Part shown: positions 1-7,953 of the stretch, one piece after another
Position numbering within the stretch: the first letter of the stretch is position 1
Layout: each line of letters starts with the position of its first letter
DNA from: Nitrospirota bacterium
GTDB lineage: Bacteria > Nitrospirota > Thermodesulfovibrionia > Thermodesulfovibrionales > UBA6898
DNA: 64,000 bases
Direction of reading: 5' to 3'
Assembly (NCBI GenBank): GCA_021783515.1
Contig: JAJXTV010000013.1
Location: 1-64,000, forward strand
Notes under the pieces: model-generated
Database searches by the model: none
Told to the model about the DNA's origin: nothing
What the model saw: the letters and a program-made list of their open reading frames with translations, nothing else
Made by a program: the position numbers and the translations under genes

Positions 1-1872
1 CGCATCATTGATGCCGTCTCCTAAAAATCCGACTACGTGGCCCTGCTCTTGCAATGCTTTAATAATACGCTCCTTATGGGCGGGAGACAGTTTGGCAAAG
101 ATTGTTGTTTGTTCAGTGACCTGTGCCAGCTCAGCATCAGTCATTTTTTCCAGCGTATTGCCCAGCAAGATATGATCAACGGAAAGCCCCACCTGTTTGC
201 ATATACTGCGTGTAATGATTTCATTGTCCCCAGTAAGGATCTTGACGTGAACATTATTCTGGCGCAGGTCTTCAAGGGCTTTAGCGGTTGACTCCTTTGG
301 CGGGTCGAGGAAGGCCAGAAAACCCAGCAGAATAAGTTCTGTCTCATCTCTGACACTGTATTCCTGAAAGGCCTCTGGCATCTTCTTGTAAGCCAGGGCA
401 ATTACCCGGAACCCCTGTTCGTTTAGTTTCCGGACCAATGTTACTGTCTTTGTATGGTGTTCATCAATAGCCATCGGGAGCACATTGCCTTGAATGTTTA
501 TCTGCGTGGAAAGGGCGAGGATTTCCTCAACAGCACCTTTACATATCAGTATATGCTGGTTTTGGTTGTCTTCGACGACCACTGACATGCGGCGGCGCAC
601 AAAGTCAAAGGGGATTTCATCAATTTTCCTGTAATGCTGCTCTTCGACTAACTGTTTTTCCAAATGCTTATGGTTTAGAACAGCAACATCCATCAGGTTC
701 TTCAGTCCGGTCTGAAAGTAGCTATTCAGGAAGCCAAAGCTCAGGATTTCATCTCGTTCATTGCCGTCAACATCTATATGCTTTATCAGCGCAATTTTCC
801 CCTGGGTGAGAGTCCCTGTTTTGTCTGTGCAAAGCACATCCATTGCACCCAAATTTTGAATTGAGTTCAGGCGTTTGACGATTACCTTTTTGCGGGACAT
901 ACTGATTGCACCCTTGGAGAGATTGACGGTAACGATCATCGGCAGCATTTCAGGTGTAAGACCGACGGCTACTGCCATGGCAAAGAGAAAAGCCTCAAGC
1001 CAATACCCCTTGCTCAGCCCGTTGAGGATAAAGACCAGCGGCACCATCACCACTATGAACTGGATCATTAACCAGGTGAATTTATTGACTCCCTTGTCAA
1101 AGCCGGTCAGTTCACGTTCACCTGAAATGCTGGTTGCAAGGGAGCCAAGATAGGTGCTGCTCCCGGTTTGGACTACTACCGCCGTGGCTGAGCCGACCTC
1201 TACGTTAGATCCCAAAAAACATATGTTCGGCATTTCTAACGGGTCCTGTGCAGAAGTGGCGGCACGCTCCGCTGATTTTGCAACAGGCAATGCTTCTCCG
1301 GTCAAGGTAGACTGGTTGATATGCAGATCTTTGGCCGAGATGAGACGTACATCAGCTGGCACCATGTCCCCTGCCGAGAGCAAAACGATGTCACCCGGCA
1401 CCAGTTCCTTCAGGGGGATTTCCCGCTTCTCTCCAGCGCGCAGGACAGTGGCTGAAGTGCTCACCATTGCCTTAAGTTTTTCCGCTGCCTTGTCAGAACG
1501 AAGTTCCTGAAAAAAACGCAGTAAGATCCCGAGTAACACCATAACTGAAATCATTATGGTCCCGCGTTTATCTCCGGTCATATAAGAGATCAGCCCCAGG
1601 ACCAGCAGTAAGACGACCAGAGGATTGTTGAAATTTAAGATTAGCCGCAAGAAAACTGATTTGTGCTTTTCTTTAGCCACCTCGTTTGGTCCATAATGTT
1701 TCCGCCGGTTTAGTGACTCTTCTTCGTTCAAGCCTTCCGCTTCTGAACGCAGTGTTTGCAGGACCACAGATACGTCAGCCTGCGCACTCTCCAACAGCCC
1801 GTTGGAAACGACTGGCTTGTTGCTGAGTGAGGAATCTATCGCAGGTTTGATAATAGAGGAAAGTTTAAACAA
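1..1872 (-). CDS. mgtA: Magnesium-translocating P-type ATPase, C-terminally cut by window edge
   Basis: Type IIIB P-type ATPase that imports Mg2+ across the inner membrane. The visible 624 codons include the actuator motif TGEALPVAK, the M4 signature PEMLPMIV typical of MgtA/MgtB, the phosphorylation loop CTDKTGTLTQG, the nucleotide-binding domain, and the hinge motif GDGINDA exactly at the window edge. The C-terminal transmembrane bundle lies outside. The start is a TTG (1870-1872) preceded at good spacing by GGAG; the nearby upstream ATG is out of frame and closes quickly. The gene is clearly more AT-rich than the hopanoid genes to the right and lies on the island side of the tRNA-Asn fragment, so I infer horizontal acquisition. 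Family assignment is firm; the ion specificity is inferred from the M4 motif. Confidence 0.93.
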   Translation of the reverse strand, partial: MFKLSSIIKPAIDSSLSNKPVVSNGLLESAQADVSVVLQTLRSEAEGLNEEESLNRRKHYGPNEVAKEKHKSVFLRLILNFNNPLVVLLLVLGLISYMTGDKRGTIMISVMVLLGILLRFFQELRSDKAAEKLKAMVSTSATVLRAGEKREIPLKELVPGDIVLLSAGDMVPADVRLISAKDLHINQSTLTGEALPVAKSAERAATSAQDPLEMPNICFLGSNVEVGSATAVVVQTGSSTYLGSLATSISGERELTGFDKGVNKFTWLMIQFIVVMVPLVFILNGLSKGYWLEAFLFAMAVAVGLTPEMLPMIVTVNLSKGAISMSRKKVIVKRLNSIQNLGAMDVLCTDKTGTLTQGKIALIKHIDVDGNERDEILSFGFLNSYFQTGLKNLMDVAVLNHKHLEKQLVEEQHYRKIDEIPFDFVRRRMSVVVEDNQNQHILICKGAVEEILALSTQINIQGNVLPMAIDEHHTKTVTLVRKLNEQGFRVIALAYKKMPEAFQEYSVRDETELILLGFLAFLDPPKESTAKALEDLRQNNVHVKILTGDNEIITRSICKQVGLSVDHILLGNTLEKMTDAELAQVTEQTTIFAKLSPAHKERIIKALQEQGHVVGFLGDGINDA

Positions 1873-2043
1873 GTAGTCTCCTGCCGCCTTCTTTTTTTAT
1901 CATGAATATAGTCTACTTTGAATAGGTTATTCTTTCTATAGGTAAGTTGTTCGCTCCAAACGGTCACAAGATCTTTTTAGCTGTCCATATTCTGTCCATA
2001 ACAATTATTTTTTACTTTTTTTTTCAATAGTTACTAGCTTCTA

Positions 2044-2094
2044 GGGCGGCTGTTAACCACCCTGTCGGGGGTTCGAAGCCCTCCCCGGGAGCCA
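2044..2094 (+). other. 3' half of a tRNA-Asn(GTT) gene, attachment-site footprint
   Basis: The segment folds as the 3' half of a tRNA: anticodon arm with loop CTGTTAA (anticodon GTT at 2052-2054; stem with one C-A mismatch), variable loop, T arm (stem 2067-2071 with 2079-2083, loop TTCGAAG), the 3' acceptor strand CCCGGGA, discriminator G and encoded CCA (2092-2094). There is no D arm or 5' acceptor strand in the AT-rich sequence upstream. Tyrosine-recombinase elements that integrate in tRNA 3' ends leave exactly this fragment at the distal junction, so this is probably attR of an element extending left of the window. It should not yield a functional tRNA. Confidence 0.8.
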
Positions 2095-2110
2095 ATTTTG
2101 GGGATCTCCT

Positions 2111-2233
2111 ATGCCGTTCTTCGTCTATATCCTTCGAAGTGAAACACCCGGACACTATCACGTCGGGCATACCGACAACCTCGAAAGAGGACTTGCCCAG
2201 CACAATGATCTTCATCTGCATTCCGCGAAGCGA
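2111..2233 (+). pseudogene. GIY-YIG nuclease N-terminal fragment
   Basis: The first ~35 residues read as the start of a small GIY-YIG endonuclease (UPF0213-like): FVYILRS, then HVGHTDNLERGLAQHN, corresponding to the usual VYILRS...YYVGSTxDLERRLxEHN. After residue ~40 similarity ends and the reading frame runs antisense into hpnI. It begins 17 bases after the tRNA-Asn fragment. I treat it as a truncated remnant; a decayed nuclease beside a tRNA junction fits past mobile-element activity. Confidence 0.55.
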
Positions 2234-2242
2234 CACAACCGC

Positions 2243-3394
2243 TTACGCCCGCGTTATCTTCCCACCCTTTTCGACCCGATACCGCCGCCCCCTCCAGGAC
2301 ACCCTCCTTCCCGCAAAACTCCACGCCCATATGCCGAAGGCCAGGAGGTCTCTCACAGGCAGAAGGACCGCCCACTTCAACCATCCCTTCTTCCGGATCA
2401 TCTTCTTGTGCACAAGAGCGGCGAGAGATATTCTCAGGGCCAGGACGCCGCACACGGCGGAGAGCGAGGCCGCAGTCGGCCCCTGAAGCAGAACAAAAAG
2501 ACAGGCAAAAAAGAAAGGATGAGTAATGCCGTAGCCGAAATACCCACCGGGCCTCGACGCATAGTACGTGCGCGCCCACCGCACCTGATGCGAAAGATGA
2601 GTGAAGACGTCTATCTCTACGTTCGTATCCTCAAGCACATACCGCGAAAGAAGGACCCTGCTTCCCCCCTTCGCGATTCTGTTTCCGACCTGGTAATCGT
2701 CGGCGAGATAATCAGCGATCGGGACCAGTCCGCCCGCCTCCGCCAGGCTCTCGACCGAAAAAAGCATCGAGGCGCCAAGTCCGAAAGTAATCCCTTCAAG
2801 CTTCCTCGCTACGAGGACCGAAGGGATGAAATCGACGGCAATCGCAAGCGATTCGAGGGCGGCGCCCACAGTGGCCGGAGAGCTGATCCTGTACGGCGAA
2901 GTGACCATCCCCACATTGTCTTCGCTCATGTACTCTTCAACGATTGTCCTCACATACCATCCGTCGACCTTCATATCGCAGTCGCTGACGGCAACGAGGG
3001 AATATTTCGCGGCGGCAATAAGCCCTTTCAGGTTCGACACCTTCTCGTTCGCGCCGATTGTCTCCCGCGTAATGACGACTCGTACCTTATCGGGATACGA
3101 ACCGGCGAGCGCCTTCGCGGCGGGTATCGCCTCGTCGTCTTCACCGACAAACCCTATGATGACTTCATATTCGGGGTAGTCCTGCCGGCAGAAGCTTTCC
3201 AGGTTTCGGCGGAACCCGGGATCGAACCCCTTTACCGGTTTAAGTATGGAGACCGGAGGAAACGTCTTCCGGTCCGGCCTGCGGCGACCCTTGCTGAAAA
3301 ACTCCGCCACGCAAAAAAATGCGAGGACAGTATAGGCACTTCCGCCGATTAAAAGAAGAGCAAGAATGCCCGTCACGAATCCGGAATATGTCAT
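2243..3394 (-). CDS. hpnI: Hopanoid biosynthesis glycosyltransferase HpnI
   Basis: Family 2 glycosyltransferase of the ceramide-glucosyltransferase type, known in this family to attach N-acetylglucosamine to bacteriohopanetetrol. The 383-residue product has an N-terminal membrane helix (TYSGFVTGILALLLIGG), the PVSILKPVKG donor-site start, the DxD-like SDCDMKV, the acceptor-site ADDYQVG and the HQVRWARTY (Q/RxxRW) motif, then two or three C-terminal membrane helices. Start chosen at ATG 3392-3394 because hydrophobic sequence begins there and a GGGAAGGGTGGG purine run precedes it; an in-frame start 19 codons earlier is possible. It diverges from hpnG. In the known pathway HpnK and HpnJ (both encoded nearby) act after HpnI. 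Confidence 0.92.
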   Translation of the reverse strand: MTYSGFVTGILALLLIGGSAYTVLAFFCVAEFFSKGRRRPDRKTFPPVSILKPVKGFDPGFRRNLESFCRQDYPEYEVIIGFVGEDDEAIPAAKALAGSYPDKVRVVITRETIGANEKVSNLKGLIAAAKYSLVAVSDCDMKVDGWYVRTIVEEYMSEDNVGMVTSPYRISSPATVGAALESLAIAVDFIPSVLVARKLEGITFGLGASMLFSVESLAEAGGLVPIADYLADDYQVGNRIAKGGSRVLLSRYVLEDTNVEIDVFTHLSHQVRWARTYYASRPGGYFGYGITHPFFFACLFVLLQGPTAASLSAVCGVLALRISLAALVHKKMIRKKGWLKWAVLLPVRDLLAFGIWAWSFAGRRVSWRGRRYRVEKGGKITRA

Positions 3395-3493
3395 ACCCAC
3401 CCTTCCCTGATATCTTCGGGAAGGCTTATCGCAAGCATACCCACGGCACATTATATCGTATCTCCCCTGCGAATACTGTTATAATTTTCTCAC

Positions 3494-4264
3494 ATGGGCG
3501 CAAAAGAGATGAGATTGATCGTACTGGGGGCACTCCCCAGGGAACTTGCATCCATCGTCAATGACTTGGGCGCGACGAAAAGTCCGGAGGGATGGAACTT
3601 CCCCGTTTATACCGCAAAGGCCGCGCCATCCGAGATCCTGATCGCCCAGACCGGAATGGGAATGGACCGGGCAAAGGCGGCCCTGGAGGCCGTACTCGAA
3701 AGATTCATGCCGGACTGTATCGTCTCGGTCGGATTTGCCGGCGCACTGTACGCCAATGCATCTGCCGGAGATCTCGTAGAGGGCTCCCGGCTCTTCAAAT
3801 ATACCCTCGCCGGTACGAGACCTTCTCATCTGTCGGCAGAGCTGAATCCGGCGCTTCCCCTTCCCGGGCCTTTCACCGCGAGACTTTCCGGAAACGCACA
3901 CCTGCACGAGGGAAGCATCATCACCCTGGAAAAGCCGATGGAGAAGAAAGGCCTCTCTCCCCATGTCCCCGGCGGACTCCCCTTCCCCGTCTGCGACATG
4001 GAGACTTTCGCGCTCGGAGAGGTCGCTGTCGCACGCGCCATCCCCTTCCTTGCCGTCCGTTCAATCAGCGACACGCTGGAGGAGGAGGTTCCCCCGGAGC
4101 TGATAGGCGTCGTCGACGAGATGGGACAGCCGAAGCTCGGCCGCCTCTTTCACGCGGTTACGACCAACCCAGCCCTGGTGACAGACGTGATCAGACTGAA
4201 AAGAAATTCGGAGGCTGCGTCGCAGAGCCTGGGGCGTTTCATGAAGGAATTACTGTCGGGCTGA
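3494..4264 (+). CDS. hpnG: Hopanoid-associated phosphorylase HpnG
   Basis: Member of the MTA/SAH nucleosidase and purine nucleoside phosphorylase superfamily; HpnG proteins remove adenine from adenosylhopane to give (phospho)ribosylhopane. Visible motifs are the N-terminal VLGALPREL, QTGMGMDRA, the SVGFAGAL core, CDMETFALGEVA (the Met-Glu pair that contacts ribose in this family) and VRSISDT. Length (256 aa) is normal. Transcribed rightward, divergent from hpnI, with its 3' end overlapping the convergent CruF-like gene by 15 bases. A perfect TATAAT at 3480-3485 lies only 8 bases before the first ATG, so the mRNA may be leaderless or translation may begin at ATG 3509. Confidence 0.9.
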   Translation: MGAKEMRLIVLGALPRELASIVNDLGATKSPEGWNFPVYTAKAAPSEILIAQTGMGMDRAKAALEAVLERFMPDCIVSVGFAGALYANASAGDLVEGSRLFKYTLAGTRPSHLSAELNPALPLPGPFTARLSGNAHLHEGSIITLEKPMEKKGLSPHVPGGLPFPVCDMETFALGEVAVARAIPFLAVRSISDTLEEEVPPELIGVVDEMGQPKLGRLFHAVTTNPALVTDVIRLKRNSEAASQSLGRFMKELLSG

Positions 4265-5116
4265 AACAGGCACTCTCGCATCAGGGAAATCCCGCCGATG
4301 TGCGTCAATCGCCCCGGCATCTTCCGGACCGGCCAGCCTCATCTTCACGATCGAAAACACCAGCACGGCGGGCAGGAGAAAGATAAACAGAGAGGACCAG
4401 GCGGTATTGTACTCTCCGATAAAAAACGCCATGAAGATATTGAACCCCGCGATACCCAAATATAATCCGGGGCCTATCAGATACCGTGACGGATATCCGT
4501 AGCCGACAACGTCTTTCTTCCCCTCAAGCCGTGTGTCAATCCACTGTATGAGCCATACCAGGAGGAATCCGACCAGCGCCCATCCGGCGAAGTTCGATAC
4601 CGGAATGCCGAAATAAACGCCGCCCCCGGGATATTCATAGAGCCGGCCAAGAAACCATTTTTCGCCCTGAAGCGCAACAGGATCGATAATGATATCCAGA
4701 TATACCATGAACAATGCGCCGAGTATCCGGGCGGCAAGAGATCCCCTGGTCTCCCTTGTCTCCAGCATGTACCACATCCCGCGATGCCCGATTGCCGGAC
4801 AGAGGACCAGAAGGGCAAGGGAGTAGCTCGCATAGGCGAGAAAGACGTAACTCAGGGAATCCATGAAAGGCACTCCGAGCACCCAGAGTTCCCTCGCGCT
4901 CGTCGAATCGATATACCTGTACCATCCGTACGGAAACCCGGTATGGATCGACGAATATTCGGACAGCCAGGTGAGGGCATAGCCGGCGGCACAGAAAATA
5001 AGCGCCCTCTTCAGCCCGAGATGCAGGGAACAGCCGATCAGATAGACGAGAAGAAAGATAAAGACATACGGCCTGAGGACGACGGTGCCCAGCAAAAGGG
5101 CGGGAACCGACTCCAT
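4250..5116 (-). CDS. CruF-like carotenoid biosynthesis family membrane protein
   Basis: Polytopic membrane protein of the Caroten_synth family (CruF, carotenoid 1,2-hydratase-like; formerly DUF422). About 288 residues with seven or so hydrophobic helices and family-typical stretches EYSSIHTGFPYGWYRY, VLGVPFMDSLSYVFLAY, DIIIDPVALQGEKW and the YFGIPVSNFAGW segment. Start placed at ATG 5114-5116, which overlaps the hpnH stop as TGATG, implying translational coupling. The Asp/His-rich membrane motifs are those of hydratases acting on isoprenoid tails. Its place in a hopanoid operon suggests it acts on a hopanoid or a C30 carotenoid sharing squalene-type precursors; the substrate is not evident from sequence. 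Confidence 0.85.
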   Translation of the reverse strand: MESVPALLLGTVVLRPYVFIFLLVYLIGCSLHLGLKRALIFCAAGYALTWLSEYSSIHTGFPYGWYRYIDSTSARELWVLGVPFMDSLSYVFLAYASYSLALLVLCPAIGHRGMWYMLETRETRGSLAARILGALFMVYLDIIIDPVALQGEKWFLGRLYEYPGGGVYFGIPVSNFAGWALVGFLLVWLIQWIDTRLEGKKDVVGYGYPSRYLIGPGLYLGIAGFNIFMAFFIGEYNTAWSSLFIFLLPAVLVFSIVKMRLAGPEDAGAIDAHRRDFPDARVPVSARQ

Positions 5117-6120
5117 CAGTTTTTCTTGAGGTTCCAGACGAGAAGTCTGAGGAGGTCCCGCGGGCTCGAAAAGGCGCATCTCATCGAGGTCGCCTCGTAC
5201 CCGCTGTGGACCATGCAGTTTCTGCAGCGCGGGTCGGCTCCGGTGCCGTACCGCTCCCAGTCGGTCTTCTCCATCATCTCATTAAAAGACGGGTAATAAC
5301 GGTCGGTGATCAGGTAACAGGGCGATTTCCAGCCGAGAGGGTTCCTCGTCGGATTTCCCCACGGCGTGCACCGCATCGACCGTTCCCCTTTCAGGAAATC
5401 GACGTACAGGGGGGAATTCAGAAACGGGAACCTGCCGAAGAAATCCTTCATCTCCCTGAACTTTTCCACCGCCTCTTCCCGGCTGAGAAAGATGTCGTCT
5501 CCCACGCTTTCATAACTGAATGCGGGAGAGATCAGGGTCCCGTCGACGCCCAGGTCCGTAAGCGTCTGAAAGAGCTTCTCCAGCTCCGTCAGGTCCGAAT
5601 TCTTGTAGACCGAGGTGTTCGTGCTCACGCGGAATCCTTTTCCCTTTGCCTTCCCGATATTTTCGATCGCCTTTTTGAACGTCCCCGGCTTGTTGGCTAT
5701 CCCGTCGTGGGTTATTTCGAGGCCGTCGAGATGGAAGTTGAGAGTCAGCCTCGGCTGAGGAGTAAACTCCTCGATGAAGGGCTCCGCCAGCAAACCGTTC
5801 GTGCAGAGATAGACATGCCGCTTCATCTCCATCAGCTCCCCCACGAGCGTTTTCAGGTGGGGATACAGCATCGGCTCCCCCCCCGTGACAGTCACCACCG
5901 GCGCCCCGGATTCCTTCACCGCCGCGATGCATTCGTCAAGGGTAAGATCTTCGCTCTGCGCATGGTTGTGCAGGCGTATCCTGTCGCATCCCGCGCACGC
6001 AAGATTGCAGCGATGGGTCGGCTCGAGCATCAGGACGAGGGGGAATCTCCTCCTTCCCTGGAGAAGGTTCCTCATAAAAAATGCAGTCAGAGAAGAATAT
6101 AGTGCAAGCGGAAAACGCAC
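5116..6120 (-). CDS. hpnH: Adenosyl-hopene transferase HpnH (radical SAM)
   Basis: Radical SAM enzyme that couples the 5'-deoxyadenosyl radical to diploptene, the first step toward extended C35 hopanoids. The cluster-binding triad is C38-x3-C42-x2-C45 (HRCNLACAGCDR), followed by VTVTGGEPM (SAM-binding GGE) and NTSVYKNS. C-terminal cysteines (MRCTPWG, SPCYLITD, CRNCMVHSGYEA) match the conserved HpnH tail. The 334-aa length is that of the family. It starts four bases after the DUF116 gene and overlaps the CruF-like gene, so it sits within the leftward hopanoid transcript. Assignment is very secure. Confidence 0.96.
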   Translation of the reverse strand: MRFPLALYSSLTAFFMRNLLQGRRRFPLVLMLEPTHRCNLACAGCDRIRLHNHAQSEDLTLDECIAAVKESGAPVVTVTGGEPMLYPHLKTLVGELMEMKRHVYLCTNGLLAEPFIEEFTPQPRLTLNFHLDGLEITHDGIANKPGTFKKAIENIGKAKGKGFRVSTNTSVYKNSDLTELEKLFQTLTDLGVDGTLISPAFSYESVGDDIFLSREEAVEKFREMKDFFGRFPFLNSPLYVDFLKGERSMRCTPWGNPTRNPLGWKSPCYLITDRYYPSFNEMMEKTDWERYGTGADPRCRNCMVHSGYEATSMRCAFSSPRDLLRLLVWNLKKN

Positions 6121-6124
6121 GCGC

Positions 6125-6955
6125 TTAACTCCTCCTCGATGGTTTCCGGCTTCTGCTCATTCTGATGAAGCCGAGCATTTCGTCCAGCTCCTCGGCCGAA
6201 AAGTCGGTATTCTTGCACGGCCCCTCGGGCCGCCTGTTGGGGATCGCCAGCACCGGGATCTTGTCGGCCACGTCCTTGATCCCGCTCATCAGGTCCCGCT
6301 CGCAGGCCAGGGCAAGTATGAGGGTCGGCCTCAGCTCACGGATCGCCTCGCGCGCCTCTTCCCCTCCGGCCACGGTCAGCACCTTGAGTGCGTCGCCGTC
6401 GACCTTCTCGACGAGCATGCTCCGGGCCTCTTTCTTCAGGCACCGCGGCAAAAGGATAAGAAGCCTTTCGGGATCAAGGCCGCTCCCGCTCCGGGTGAAG
6501 AAATTATGCACCCGGATGAAAGAATTTCCGACCCTGTCCCTGCTGATTCCGAGCTTTCCGCCGAGCCATATCGCCTTCGGAAGCACCGACAGAAGAAACC
6601 CTTCCATCACGCGATAGGGGAAGAAAGATATTCCGCACTTCAGGACCGCGATCCCTTCCATTGCCAGCAATACAAGCAGCGTCCCGGCGCTGACGATCAA
6701 CGCACGCTCCGCAAATGCGGCGACAAGCGGACTCAACAGCACAATCCTCGGTTTTACCAGATACCAGAGGACGGGAAGCAATGCGACGACGATAAGCACC
6801 ACGCCTGCCGAGAGAAAAAAGAAGGTCGTCATCTTTTCCTCTACGAGCTGGTCCCTCTCGTCGCCCTTCCAGTCGGACCATTCGTCGCCCAGTTTCCTGT
6901 CGCGGGGTTTGCCCGGACGAACGCCCCCTGTCTCCGCTTCGCCATGCCCGTTCAT
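6125..6955 (-). CDS. DUF116 family membrane protein in hopanoid operon
   Basis: A 276-residue protein of the DUF116 family. An acidic N-terminal tail precedes two membrane helices (about residues 45-65 and 85-105), followed by a cytosolic domain with VGNSFIRVHNFF and family cysteines in LLPRCLKKEA, ALACERDLMSGI and EGPCKNTDF, spacing compatible with metal or cluster binding. The function of DUF116 is not established. The start ATG overlaps the hpnA stop (ATGA) and the gene ends four bases before hpnH, so it is translated as part of the hopanoid chain. It may support a radical SAM or redox step, but that rests on context alone. Confidence 0.8.
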   Translation of the reverse strand: MNGHGEAETGGVRPGKPRDRKLGDEWSDWKGDERDQLVEEKMTTFFFLSAGVVLIVVALLPVLWYLVKPRIVLLSPLVAAFAERALIVSAGTLLVLLAMEGIAVLKCGISFFPYRVMEGFLLSVLPKAIWLGGKLGISRDRVGNSFIRVHNFFTRSGSGLDPERLLILLPRCLKKEARSMLVEKVDGDALKVLTVAGGEEAREAIRELRPTLILALACERDLMSGIKDVADKIPVLAIPNRRPEGPCKNTDFSAEELDEMLGFIRMSRSRKPSRRS

Positions 6956-7953
6956 GCGCGGCCTGCCTTTACATACCCGTTATTGGTAAACCAGTCAACC
7001 GCCTTCGCGATAGCTTCCTCAACAGGCCTCCGGGGCATCGCAAGCTCCCTTACCGCCTTCGAAACGTCGAAGAACATATACTTTCTCGCCATCCTGACTC
7101 CCGCAAGAGGTATCCTCGGACACCTTCCGGGGATGAGCCTCGAGATCGCCTCGTCGGCATAGGCGGCAATCAACACCGGAAGATACGGCAGCCGCACCCC
7201 GGGCGCCTTTCGGCCGGCGGCCTTCCCGAGCATCCCGAAGAACTCCTTCAGGGTAAGGTTCCTGTTGCCCAGGATATACCTCTCCCCCACCCTGCCCTGC
7301 TCCGCGGCAAGCCGGTGCCCCTCCGCGACGTCCTCCACGTCGACAAAATTCAGCCCGGTATCGAGGAAGGCAGGCATCCGCCCGTTGAGAAAATCGACGA
7401 TCATCTTTCCGGTCGGGGTAGGACGACGGTCCATGGTGCCGACCGGCGTCGAGGGATTTACGATTACCACCGGAAGTCCCTTCGCGATATAGCCGCGCAC
7501 TTCCTGTTCGGCGATGAATTTCGAACGCTTGTAATGCCCGACCATCTCCCCCATCCCGGCGGGCGTCGCCTCGTCGGCTGGCACGCCGTCCGGGCGCGCG
7601 GTCAGTGCCCCGACCGTGCTCGTATACACTACCCGTTCGACGCCGCGCCGCCGCGCCGCTTCCATCACGTTCTTCGTCCCCTGCACATTGATCTCATACA
7701 TCGTGTCGGGGTCGGGGACCCAGAGGCGATAGTCGGCGGCAAGATGATAGAGCCGTCCGCATCCCTCCAGCGCACGGTATACGGAGTCGTAATCCCTCAC
7801 GTCGCCCGCGACGATCTCGACGCCGAGCGCATCGAGCGCCTTCCGATCGCTTCCGTTTCTGACAAGGGCGCTGACACGTACGCCCTCCTCCCTCAGACGC
7901 CGCGCCACATGAAACCCGACGAAACCGGTCGCCCCGGTCACCAGTGCCTTCAT
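6952..7953 (-). CDS. hpnA: Hopanoid-associated NAD-dependent epimerase/reductase HpnA
   Basis: Extended short-chain dehydrogenase (dihydroflavonol-4-reductase-like) named HpnA in hopanoid clusters. It shows the Rossmann TGATGFVG motif at the N terminus, YHLAADYRLW, the catalytic STVGAL...YKRSK (Tyr-x3-Lys) pair, and VNPSTPVG. Length 333 aa is typical. Start codon overlaps the squalene-hopene cyclase stop as ATGA. Its exact reaction in hopanoid synthesis is not established; a sugar-like side-chain modification has been assumed for the family. Confidence 0.92.
   Translation of the reverse strand: MKALVTGATGFVGFHVARRLREEGVRVSALVRNGSDRKALDALGVEIVAGDVRDYDSVYRALEGCGRLYHLAADYRLWVPDPDTMYEINVQGTKNVMEAARRRGVERVVYTSTVGALTARPDGVPADEATPAGMGEMVGHYKRSKFIAEQEVRGYIAKGLPVVIVNPSTPVGTMDRRPTPTGKMIVDFLNGRMPAFLDTGLNFVDVEDVAEGHRLAAEQGRVGERYILGNRNLTLKEFFGMLGKAAGRKAPGVRLPYLPVLIAAYADEAISRLIPGRCPRIPLAGVRMARKYMFFDVSKAVRELAMPRRPVEEAIAKAVDWFTNNGYVKAGRA

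Noticed and set aside
2024-2236. Minus-strand frame reading ...LAPGEGFEPP...
   Set aside because: It is antisense to the tRNA-Asn fragment; GEGFEPP is the well-known false translation of tRNA T arms.
2111-3352. Long plus-strand frame of 413 codons
   Set aside because: Only its first ~35 codons resemble a protein family; the rest is antisense to hpnI, with arginine/proline-rich composition typical of antisense frames in GC-rich genes.
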